A stretch of DNA of 64,000 nt from positions 1,868,568,988 to 1,868,632,987 of the forward strand of contig OY728128.1 of assembly GCA_963277665.1 (NCBI GenBank), written 5' to 3'. Positions 49,554-61,450 of this stretch are shown here, piece by piece. The notes under the pieces are model-generated. The model was not told the origin of the DNA, did no database searches, and was given only the letters and a program-made list of their open reading frames with translations. The position numbers and the translations under genes were made by a program. Every line of letters starts with the position of its first letter. Position 1 is the stretch's first letter. This stretch comes from Viscum album (lineage: Eukaryota; Streptophyta; Magnoliopsida; Santalales; Viscaceae).

Positions 49554-50899
49554 AATGAATTTCACCCTATAAATTGTTTCTATTAAGAAAGGTTTAATAC
49601 TTCAGAGTTCCTTTCATAGAAACCCAAATCATCATAATGAATACTAAAACATCCTTTAAAAAAGAAAGTTGGAACAGTAACTGTTACCCAAGTACCTCAT
49701 AACTAGATTCCCACATGGGAGAAAAAAGGTGGGAAGTGAAAACATGAACATAGAAGAGAAATATAACCATCAAGTTTTCATAGATAGTAATAGATAATAA
49801 GTTCATGATAAAGTTAACAATCATGAATCCATAAATAGGTGATGAACCAAGGGACCATCAGATCCATCATAAATAAAGGTACTAGGATAATATATTTTTC
49901 TTTAAGATACATTTCCCTAAATATGAAGAATTTTCATAAAAAGATGTATTTTCATGATTTTAAGAAAACATCTCCCTTTTTTGTTTGTTAATATACTTCA
50001 CATATTCCTCTAAAAAGGAAGGTGACCTTTTTATTCCCCAAGTAATAACAGATCATGAGACCCATGATATTACACCCCATCAGTTGTCATCAACAAAGAG
50101 TAGTGTGAACCGGATATACAATATGCATAATTCCTAATAGAGAGAGGTAACACTTTATTCTTAAAAACTTCATCAAAATATTAACATTTACTTTCCATAA
50201 GTGGTTAGCATTATAACCCTTACAAAAGATGAAAATTCAAATATTTAGAAATAAAGTCATTAAATAAGATTAACATTGATTCCCATATATCACAAAGTAC
50301 CATTTAGTTTTTACATTCCAAACATGTGATTACCCTCTTCATATACTCACTAAATTAACATAAATCCTTTTGAAAAACATATATGATTCCTTATTCCAAT
50401 TATTACTGGATATATTCATTAAACACCTTATGTTGTAAAATTCATCCTTAATAACCTAGACCACATTATAAATAATCAATTCCAGGGTAATATGTACTAT
50501 CTAATTTAATTATTATTAGCTATCATGTTGTTATACAAACATCATTATCTCAATTTTAGACATTAATTAAGGGTTACCTTCAATTAATCAAAATAACACC
50601 TTTTTATTAAATCAGATTACCAGTCCATCAGGACCTGTCAACATAAACATGTAAATATTGAGTGAAAAACATAAGCAAAATAATCCATGTATATTTCATC
50701 ATTCATATAACACAATTTTTTAATCAAAATGCATAAAAACATTTATTATTCCACTTTATCCTTATTCCCTTAACAATGATACCTCTTTCATTTCATATTT
50801 TCTTTTATAGTCTCATCATCATCCACAATATAACCATTACTCACACTACAATAATTATTTTTTATAGAGTATTTCCTATTATGGATTTGAGTTTTATAA
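49554..50899 (-). other. G5 interior after gag, non-coding
   Basis: Where an autonomous element would have pol, there is 1.3 kb of AT-rich sequence with short frames and no protease, RT or integrase motif on either strand. Confidence 0.6.
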
Positions 50900-51870
50900 T
50901 GACTATTTATTTCACACATAAAACAATTAACCTTCGATTATGATTTAGTGAGGCCAATATTCTCATCCATTTTATTAACTAGACTCTTTATTTTTCTCGT
51001 GCAGACACATTCTTTGTGTCATTGTTTTCTATAGTCAAAACATATTTGGGTTCCTCTAAGAAATTTACTCATGTAATGATTTCCACATTCTTTTAATAAA
51101 GGAAACTGAATATTCTTTCCTCCATGGTCTCTATTACATGAACTCTCAATGAACTCCTTCCTTATCTTATTTGGTGAGTCCAAGAGTTGGTTAAGGTACA
51201 CTTTATTGATCATGTTCCTTGTAAAATTATTAGGGATTACCCCAACATATTTCACTCTAGTGATCATCCCACTTGAATTCTCATCATCAATTCGCCCATC
51301 AACTTCAATGTTAATCAATTTCCTTCCAATTCCCACCATTTAATAAAACCAAAATCATAATCTGGGAATTACTTATCATAGTAGAAAACTACATAGTCAT
51401 GAAAATAATTACTTATAGGATGTCTAAATCATGGCGTGTACCTTGTAATTGATGACACATCAGTTTTATCCTTGGTTATTTATAGTCATGTTATATTAAA
51501 ATCATTCATAATATTTTGTGAAGAGTTTGTGAATTTCAATAGAATATCCCCCGAGAGTTTCAAACCAGGTGTGCATCAAGGCTCATTGTCATGTACCATA
51601 TTACCTCAAGTCAAGCCTAATACATCTTGTTAGAGTTTTTATCCCTATGTATATATGTTTTAGAACCACATCCACTTGCAGTGCCTAGATAATAACGTAT
51701 TTATTTAAAACCTCTCACCCCATCCTTTACCAAAATAGGAGGAAGTGTTTCTAAATTTTAACTCGTCTTTATATATACTTGGAGACATCCATATACATAT
51801 ACTTTGAAATATACCTAGGGATATCACTAAAGTTCTCTCATCGTATTTTCTAAATCTTGACTAACCATTT
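50900..51870 (-). pseudogene. gag: G5 gag remnant
   Basis: A 106-codon open stretch (51339-51019) reads MVGIGRKLINIEVDG and ends CNRDHGGKNIQFP, LKECGNHYMSKFLRGTQICF. The knuckle is C-F-D-Y-R-K-Q-stop-H-K-E-C-V-C: Cys 1, His and Cys 14 stand at correct spacing, Cys 2 is Tyr and a stop replaces Gly or Gln. The CGNHY motif parallels CEKCGKNHGG of G3. The 5' part (51340-51870) is broken. A plus-strand open frame over the same place is an artefact. Confidence 0.8.
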
Positions 51871-51882
51871 CTTTTGATACCA
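51871..51882 (-). other. Primer-binding site of G5
   Basis: The minus strand reads TGGTATCAAAAG two bases after the LTR end. Initiator-Met type. Confidence 0.85.
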
Positions 51883-52414
51883 TCTATAGAGACCCAGACT
51901 TAATATACAGGGATATTACATCATTTTAGATGAATATTCAGTACATTAAAAAAATAAATTTCTGAGGACCATATTAGTTTAGTGTATTTGGAATCATGGA
52001 AAGAAAGTATTCTATCTTGGTGAAAGTTCTTAAACATATCCCATAAATATCTCCCCCATTAACAATTCTTCCTAAATATTTTATTCATAACCTGGGGAAA
52101 TGAAAGAAAAGAAAGTGGTGAGCTCAAAATCTCAGTAAGGGTAAATAAAGGAAATGTGTAAGTATAACATGAACAAAAGAGTATGGAAATTAATCATAAC
52201 TTTTAAATATTATACCCTATATATTAGAGATCACAAAAAATATTGGTATTTTATAAGACATGCATTATAAGGAAATAAAGAACATGATACATGAAATCAT
52301 AACATAGGAATAGGATAAAGAAATTTTGGAAACACATAAGAACCTAATATGATTTCCACAGTAGCCAAGGCATATCTTTAAAGACAATAATATTGGACAA
52401 ATTATTTTACTAAA

Positions 52415-52590
52415 TCGATTTCACACTTCGTTATAGCCCTATATTACTAAACTATATTAACTCCTAATTTTATCCCAACATTACTGAATAGAGTTCACTC
52501 GTCATTCCAGCCCTAAATTACTGAACTAATTTAATTCCTCGTTTCATCCTTGTAATATTTAACTGAGGTCATTTCTCATTACATCCATTT
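52415..52590. repeat. 36-bp minisatellite in G5 5' LTR
   Basis: About four units of the form ttactgaactaatttaattc plus ctcgtttcatccct. The other G5 LTR (45215-45365) has fewer, more degenerate copies, and LTR B has a single related unit near 28918. Confidence 0.75.
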
Positions 52591-53870
52591 CTATCTCATG
52601 AGATATAAATCTTTACCCAATTCATTGTAAGGAGATATAGGCCCCACCCATCTCATAATGAAATAATAAATATATGTGACACAAGATAATTAAATCATTC
52701 ATCAAATCATGACCCATAAAAATAGATGGGTTTTATAAACCCATGAAATCAAATGGGTATCATTGACATTTCATCACATCATAACCTATGGAAAAGATTT
52801 AGGTTTTATAATAATTTAATCAAATCATAATTCATGAAAATATGAATGTTTCAAAAGAATATAACCCATGGAAAAAAATGAGTTCCATGAGCATCATTCC
52901 ATCAAAACATAACCTATTCAAGAGAGGATATGAATAGAACCATAGTATAATTTATTAAAAGGGCATGAATAACATTAACTGATAAGATATTATATGGAAA
53001 ATAACATGGAAATATAGTTTAAAACTTTTCTTAATGAAAATATACATTATTATTTTCAATATATTTTTAAAACATAAAAACATAAAAACCGATTTTCATT
53101 AAAAATTCATTCAAAACATAGAATTATGGCTTTAAATAATTTTTTAATCCTTTTCCCTTGAAAACATATAAAGCAATATAGAAATATTTTGATCAAATTT
53201 TTCATTGAGATTTATAATAGTATCTTGAAAACATTTAACAATCATTTTTCCTTAAAAAATTTAAAAAAAATCTTTAAAACGTTTTGAAAACCATTTCTTT
53301 GAAAATAATTAGAATAATTAAAAAAAGATTCAAAAGGTTTTTAAAACCATATTTCTTGAAAACTTATAAAATAAGATTTAAAAAAAATTGGAACACATTT
53401 TTTTGAAAATTGATTTTAAAGAACATTTTCATTAAAATTATCCTTTTAAAATTTCAAAGTAAGATTTATAGAAATTTTGGTGGTTAAATTTGTAAATTTT
53501 GTATGAGGTAAAAAAGAACAATCCTTTTGCATGGTAAAAAGGTTAAAAAATTCCTTGTTCCAAAAGTGATAACAAGATTCCTTTGAAAATATTGTTAAAA
53601 TAAAAAAATGTTCAAAATTTAATTTTATATTTATAGAATAGTATAATATTATAAGAAAGTTTTTTTAATACATTACTTTGAATAAAAATAAATTTTTTAA
53701 TGAAGATATATCTAAAGTTGGACTTTATTAAAAACACTTTATTATCTATATTATATACCAAAGAGTGTAAAAATGTTACCAATACATGAATATATAATAA
53801 ATAAATGAGGATAATAAAATTCATTACTTTTATTTAGATATTGATCATAGTATTTCATTAAATAGTGTAT

Positions 53871-53923
53871 AATCATAAACAATCTCGAGAAGCGATGAGA
53901 TTATTTCAATAAACTCTTATAAC
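53871..53923. repeat. 53-bp conserved island with hairpin, right copy
   Basis: Partner of 46623-46675; contains aatctcgagaagcgatgaga. Confidence 0.85.
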
Positions 53924-54713
53924 TTCTTAACTCTAAACCATAATCCACGTGTAACAAAATGAAATAAAATAAAGATTAAAATATAAATAAATGAATTATA
54001 ATTGTTATATAACATGTAAAATTCAGTATATAAACCTCATATAAGAATATAGGTTCACAACATGGCATGTGTCTCTAAGAAAGAAAATTGAGATGAAAAT
54101 TAAATTACTGATTTGGTAACATTAGAAACATAAACCCCATGATAGAAAGATCATAAAATTTTTGTGTATATACCCATAGATTTAATTATAAGAGTAATAT
54201 AATACATTTATAGGTAGTATATACACCACACAACCTAAGAGAGTGGTGAATAAGGCATATATCTCATGGAAATAAAAAGTGAGATGCAATTCCCTTACCT
54301 TGTGTCTTGACTCTGGAAGTACTCATTCAAACATCCAATATAATAAATACAAATTTAGTATACATCAATTAAAGAACCATATTCTTAACTCTATTAACAT
54401 GTATTTTTTTATTATTGTTTTATATTACCCTCTTGTTAACAATTCTATGTTAAGGTTTCACTTTGGTTAATATCTTATACGTTTTTCTCATGTTTGTTAA
54501 TTTGTTTTATTGCACTTTATACTCATATCATGATTTAAATAATTTGAAAAATTATTTAAATATAATTTTTATTCATTATTTTTGTATTATAATAGTACAT
54601 ATAATATAAAAGTATCAAACATAATACACTGTTCAGGAAGACGGTAAGCCGTACATATATGTGAACGTTGTTTCTATTTAATTATCGTGTTTCTAAAAAG
54701 AAAGAAAAAGTCA

Positions 54714-54722
54714 TATATATAT

Positions 54723-54757
<35 letters not shown>

Positions 54758-54758
54758 A
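54714..54758. repeat. (AT)n(AC)n(AT)n microsatellite
   Basis: Compound dinucleotide run; in the other LTR only a short AT run (47466-47477) is present, so it expanded after insertion. Confidence 0.95.
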
Positions 54759-56797
54759 TTATTAAGTTATCTTGATTTTATAATATATATTCACAAAAAA
54801 CATACTTAATATATTCCATGTAGTGTATGAACAAATCACATCGCTTTAAGGGGGCGGTAGGCCACACTTCCTCAAACAGAATTTTCGTATTAACACAAAA
54901 TGGAAAGTACAAAGATATGTTCTATAAAATAATTAAGTAATTTTTAACACATATTAAATATAATATATATCATATATAAATATATTTTCCATCATAATTT
55001 CTACCATGATAGGCATTAAAAGAAAAAAATTATAATCATCGTTTAGTGGAGTGGAAGTCCACCATACAAGTAAAGGGTATGTTTGTTACCCATTAAGTGT
55101 AAGTTTGTATAAGTGTAGGTATAATCCTTAGAATATAAAAATAATAGTATATTGGTGATTTTTTTTCTTATAAAATTATTTTATAATAAGTTTTTAGGGA
55201 TTGGAGAAAAAAATAAAATAAAATAGTTTTGAGAGGGTGTTACCTCTTAATCGTGTAACTCCTTTTGGTTTGCACCAAAGGGATTCCTTGGAATGATTTA
55301 TTCCGAAATGAGGATTCAAATATTAAGTAAGGGATATTTGGAATCTATTAGGGAAGATTTTATCAAGCCATAGTGACTTGAGAGGTGTGAGGAAGTGGGG
55401 GGGGAGGCCTTTTAGAATAGAGGAGGGGTGGCACTCTTGTAATATTTTCATAAAAAGGAACCTAACACCCAATTTTATTTATTAAAAGTGGTTAAATAAC
55501 AGTACAAAGTTAATATAATTGAATATAGGGTCACAATATGTCTATAAAAAGGCTTTAGGACAAGTTTACAGGTCGTTTTGGGACTTAAGTTTATGGTTTA
55601 GTCTCTTATTAAGGTTAATTTATCCTTAATCGTTGTAATTAATTTTAATTACTTCACTAATATTTCTGTCCAAATACTAATTTGACCATATTAAACATTA
55701 TAAATTATGATTATCTCAAATATTTAATCCATTTTTAAAAATTAAAATCACATAAGTTTCTGAGATTAATTTATATTTAATCCCACAATTAGGTAGACAA
55801 TGTGGGTTTTTAAAGTAAAAATGATAAAAAGTTTGCTAAGTTTTTATATCCAACTTCAGTGTGAAATTGATTCAAATGACATAAATTATATTAATTGATA
55901 AAAATATTATCTAATTTAAGTTTTAAACTAATTTAAAAATTAATTTAACATTAAAATAAATTATATAAAATATAATTTTTGAATTAAAATCCAGTATTTT
56001 TAACTACGCGTTAAAAATAAAACCTTGGAGAAAAATACAAAAAAATTATCCTAACCTAATTATTATGTTTTGATTCCAAATATTAATATTTTTGACATAT
56101 TAAATCTAAATAATTTCCAACAATTGGATTTAAAATGGCTTCAATATTAAAAGGAGTTAAAACTACCTTAATAAAAATATTGGGTTTTATGTGTTAAATT
56201 GGTTTTATTCTTAACTTATGCTTATAAAATCTATTGGATGATTATAAAAAACTAATTTGATATATAACATATATATTAAATTAAAATTACTAAAAAAATT
56301 TATTAATTTAATATACTATGATTAAAACAAAATTGTGAATATAATAATAGTTTTCTATAAAAATAATCACTTTATATTCAATTGGTTCTTATATTTATTT
56401 ATAAATAATATTTCACCAATTAGTTAATTTTATTTTTGTGAAAACCATATATTTATATAATTTAGTTAATAATATTAATAACACATAATTTAATTTCTAG
56501 GTTATATATTATTATATTTTATATTATTGTTCATTAAAACTCGATCTTTCATGTTACACAAGCCATCGAGGAATGTCAGTCTTGGATGAAACATATGATT
56601 ACCTCAGTGTTCTGTATAGATAAAGAAAACCAATATATTTATTTTAGTGCTTGACTAGCTTAAAATTTCATATAACTCAATACAAAAAAAGTTATTTAAT
56701 ATAAAATAAATATTTTTAGTGCTTCTTAAAATAAAAAAATATCAAAAACAATAACTTAATTTGAAATAATATTTCACAAAATATCAAGGTGGTAGAA

Positions 56798-58390
56798 CCC
56801 CAATCATCCTGAAAGTAAATAATACCTTTTTTAACACTTAAAATTGGTATATATAAGAATCAAAAAAGTTACAATAAGGCATTATTACAAGATAGTGTCA
56901 TAATAATGTGCCACTTAGGCTATCAAGAATCATCAATTCAATTAATATACTTTTAATCCATTCGACATCCAAAAAGGGTAATCATACCCCCTTGATTTCA
57001 AAAATCATCATTATAATTCATAATTCTACTTGGAAACAATAATTCATTTCACATAAACCATAATCCATTAAAAGTATGTATTTTAATTTTAAAAGGTTTG
57101 ATTATATTTAAAAACATTGGTTTACACCCTCTTTCCATATAAATAAATCATTTATTTCAAATAACCCAAAACACCCCATTTCCAAACAAGGGTCAAATAA
57201 AACTGAGTGGGTACTTCGATATTTCAAAAATTCAGGCAATTGAAACTATTTAGAAAACATCAAATAGGTCAAATCATTTCATTCAAATCAAGGAATTTCA
57301 CAATATATATAAAAACCCAGGTCAAAACACACAATTTCACCAAAATATCATTTAATATTCCTTGGAAAATAAATCAAAAAAACAGGGAATTCAAAAAATT
57401 AGTAAAATTATGTGAGATATTTAGATAAATTCCATTTTAATCATACCATTTTCAATTCAATGAGATTAGGGTCAAAGAAGCATTCACAAGGGATTTCTAG
57501 AACATTTTTTATAAAACATGCATTAAAAATTAAGAAACACATATCTATGAATTATGAAGAAATAATGAATTAAAATATTAAGGAATAAAATAGAATCTTA
57601 TACTTTTAAATAATGAATCCAAATTAAATGGATCTAAAATGTTCCACCTTCAGTGGTGATCACTAGATCGAGGAAGAGAGGTATTAAGAGAAGAGAGAAG
57701 AGGTCTTAGATCTACAATTTCACATCAATAATCCATGGGACAATGAAACAAAAAAGCCATCATAACTTATAAGATGAAATAATCAAGAAAAGATGATATA
57801 TCAAATATGAAGAAGAAAATAACTCATCATAAGAGAAGATGATTGTTTCAATTGGTTCTTTGGTCCACCAAGAAATGAGGTTTGGAGAGCCAAAATGGAT
57901 CTAGGTTGCACCAAAAATTTGAAGGATCGAATTTATTGTTGAGTAAGATTTGTTTAAGGTCAGTTAGGTGGGTTTTAGGAATTTAATTAAGATTTTCAAT
58001 GCTTTAATTATTGTTCTCATGGTTTCCTGTGTCTGGTCACATGGTTAATACTAACAATGATCATAACCATGCAACCAAAACAGAGCCACTGGAAGAGAAG
58101 AAAAATTAGTTTAACCATGTTCAAACCAAGAAACCCCATTTCTTCCTAGCCGCACAGATTTTCAAACTATGCAAAAAACATGTGAAAATCATGTGACCCC
58201 AACCTTGGATACTGGAAATGTTTCACAGTTTGTTTTAACGGTTTGTCAAATCATGTTCCAACTATTGAAAGTCCCTAAACCCATTTAAAACTCCAAAAGA
58301 ACTCTACAAAAAAAATGAAAATATATTCAATTATTAGATACTCAATTAAATGGGTCAAAATACATAAAAACAGGTAGAGTTATGTTTTAA
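56798..58390 (-). mobile_element. LTR Y1, right part
   Basis: Continuation of Y1 after G5. It aligns with 62592-64000: ggtttacaccctcttt (57118 and 62910), tcatttatttcaaataaccca, atttcaaaaattca and tgaggtttggagag (57877 and 63669). It ends near 58390 next to a purine stretch on the minus strand (ttggggagg), which fits a 3' LTR start. Open frame 57207-57428 is LTR sequence. Confidence 0.75.
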
Positions 58391-61300
58391 CCTCCCCAAC
58401 ATAGTTCTTTATGTCCCACAAAAGCTTCCATTTTGAATGATATGATATGAGGAAACACTAAGAAATTTTTCAATCATCTTGTGAGTTTGATAGTCGATGG
58501 TATAAAAGATACACTCAACCAAAGGTTAACAATACTAGCACATCTTTATGATCAACACACCAAGATCAGAACATGTCTCCAAACTAGAGAAAGTTTGGAG
58601 ACCTAACATTGGTATCCCCACCATTAAAAGATTCAAAAAAGGTATAACATTATAAATTCATGTCCCTTCAACCCAAAGAATATACTTTAACCACGCGATA
58701 AGGAGAAAAATCTATGATTTAATATCCAAAATCAAGGTAAAGAACTAACAAGGATTTCTACAATGAGTAATTAATCATAAGTAACATATGGTTTTCAAAA
58801 TGGAGTCTCACCCCTTGATAAGCTCATTGAATATAATTTTAGCATGACTGATTTCTTGGTCTATCAAAAATCCACATTATCCTAGTTACCTTAGTATATT
58901 CCAACATTCTATCTAAGTTCAATTAAAAAGAGCTCAATCATCTACTTCAGTGCACAACAATGCACTACTCTCTCAAAAGGGATATCGTCCATCACATCAA
59001 ATTTGATATCTAACTACCAAGTAAAAAAATAGGATACCAAGGAAATAAAATCAAGACAAACTTCTTAATGATTCTCAGCAAAATATTCCACTCCATGACC
59101 AGGATAACAATAAACATTAAGGAACTAAATTCATTCTTAATGAAGTATAAGAATTCAAGTGTAAAGAACCGCATGGAACAAACACAAAAATCTCAATAAA
59201 AGGAAACCATTCTCACATCATCAATCCATAAATTAATCATAACAAGGTCCACAAGATAGCATTCACACAATACCAAACAAAATGGTTTCTAGAAAATACT
59301 ATCCAAAATAAGGGAAAAAATAAAATAGTTTCCCTTCCGACAATGGAAACAATATCTGGATCAATATAAACCACATCTGAAAACCTATATATGATAGTTG
59401 GTAGCTCTTGAAATGTGTGAGAATATTTAATCTAAGTCATATGTATGAATACCTATTTTCATTAAAAATCTACTACCCCATAGTTAGTATCTTATGTTCA
59501 GAAAGGAAACCTCCCTTTCTTGTAACTGAACTTATAAAACCTCATACAGTGACCCAAGAACCCACACCATTTACAAACTATCCATGCTTTTGAAAACACC
59601 ATCTTAAAATAAACATGTTGTCCACACTGGAAGAACACAACATTTATACTAATTCCATGAGATGATTATCATTTCTCATCCGTGAATGATTCTTTCTTCC
59701 CTTCATATCATTTCACTAGATCTGCTACTGCTGAAGAAAAACTATCGAGCATCTCTTAATATGTGACCAATCTGATATTAAGTGTATATATTTAATAGTA
59801 TGGGTGTAAAAAATTTATAAAATATATATCCCTACGGAATTCCACAATAATGATCCCTGCAATTAATAATACTATGTTAGATAATTCCTTTTAAAAATAT
59901 GCAACTGATAGGTCATCTTGACCAAAACACAAAACTAAGAAACTCTCTCCTTTTTCATTTCCTATGGATACTTGAATGAAGACTGACTTAACAAATTCCC
60001 AAGACATTAATTCATATATATAATATATAATAACAACTTCCCACTACTCTAATATAGGTCCCTTGAATAAGGAGTTGATATACATGACATTTAGTGCATC
60101 TAGAGACTTAAGAGAATCAAATATCCTATCAACTTCTTCAATCTACTTTACCACCTAAAGAAAACCTCATTCACCATTGTAAGAAGGTGGATAATAATAC
60201 AAGAAGTTAAGTATGGGTTTCATAGTATAAAAAGTCTCCATAACCACCACTTGATATAGAGTATGGGTAGAGTCTTCAAAAGAAGATTCCACTTCTGGAA
60301 AATGCAATAGACCACTCTAAAAACTGGACTGATGATTGGACATTCAATCATTCATGTAAATATTCATGGGGTATGTTTCTGTTCAACATAAACACAAGAA
60401 TATAAACTCATCCATAAAAATACCACTCAAACATGGAACAAAATATTTTAAACAAAGTAAAAAACACTCGTTTATCAAAGCATAATTTATTTTCAAACAC
60501 ACAAGATTTCAACATTAATAAAAAATTAAACATTCCTTTAAAAGTGATAAATCTTGTTGAAAAATCATCATAGTTTTCTTAAATACATTACGAGTTCATT
60601 GAAATTATTCAATGGTTTCAAAATACATTAATCCCTTTATCAAATTATCAAAACCATTATCATTTTAAATCCTCTACAATCCAAAATTTATTCTTAAAAA
60701 ATTCTTTATCAAATCACACAAGAGTCTTTGAAAATCCTTTTTAAAAAAAAACATTTCATAAAAAGTACATTTTTGGTAATTGAAAATAATTTTAAGATAA
60801 CTAAATCAAAAAAATTAACCCACAATTTAGATTTCCAAATGTATTGAAAATCATCAATAAGGGATTAAAAATGAAACAACCAGATAATATCACACAATGT
60901 ACCATATAAATAACTCACCTAACTATTCTCACTCATGTGAAGTCACCTAGAGGATAACTGACAAGGTGTCAAGTTTATGTTAGAGTTTTACCACTCATGG
61001 TTTGGTAGCATGGGCTGCTAAACAACACAAAAATCTCACAATAGTTCTTGGATTTACATCCAGATTAGTAACACCAATACCTTATAGTTTACTAGACTAT
61101 TAAGGCGTAGTGAAAAAATGGTCATCTTTCCATTACAACCCAAAACTCATAAGATATTCCCAAAATCAAAAATAATATCAACAAGAATTTAAATTTTAAT
61201 TTACATTAAGAATAAAATAACTCAAAAGAAAGACTCATGTCCTAGAATCCCTATTAACTCAAGCCTCGTTGTGATGATCTGGTGATCAAGCACCTCCTCA

Positions 61301-61450
61301 TAAACTACCATGTGAGTCCCAGTCCATTCTAAATCTTCTTTCTACCATAACTCACTCCAAATAAAATAACATATTTCAATTTCATGTACTTACTTTTAAG
61401 GAAATACCTTATTTGAAATCATTTGTGATGATTTATCCCTGAATACAATC
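58391..61450 (-). other. Interior of the Y element, mostly unassigned
   Basis: It lies between Y1 and Y2. Apart from the zinc knuckle at 59490-59600, I recognise no gag core, protease, RT or integrase on either strand. The part 60400-60900 is AT-rich with short repeats of ttcaaaa type. At 3 kb it is too short for a full gag-pol. Confidence 0.5.
59490..59600 (-). pseudogene. gag: Gag-type zinc knuckle fragment
   Basis: The minus strand reads KAWIVCKWCGFLGHCMRFYK then FSYKKGRFPF. The pattern Cys-x2-Cys-x4-His is intact and the fourth ligand is Tyr (TGT to TAT). The spacing fits retrotransposon gag or LINE ORF1 knuckles. Given the LTRs on both sides, gag is more likely. Flanking codons have stops and no further gag match is clear. 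Confidence 0.6.

Larger units (their letters stand above)
44700..56797 (-). mobile_element. G5: gag-only LTR retrotransposon (12.1 kb)
   Basis: A perfect 5-bp target duplication, CCCCA, lies at 44695-44699 and 56798-56802. Two LTRs of 4.84 and 4.91 kb enclose a 2.3-kb interior with primer site, gag and purine tract. No protease, RT or integrase is recognised. Elements of this build (LARD or TR-GAG) depend on the enzymes of a relative; the gag motif points to the G3 family as a plausible helper. LTRs make up about four fifths of the length. Confidence 0.85.
51885..56797 (-). mobile_element. 5' LTR of G5
   Basis: Partner of 44700-49538. It ends (minus strand) next to the primer site and starts at 56797 next to CCCCA. 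Contains a 36-bp minisatellite, the 53-bp island and a microsatellite. Open frames (53612, 54279) have no domain. Confidence 0.85.
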
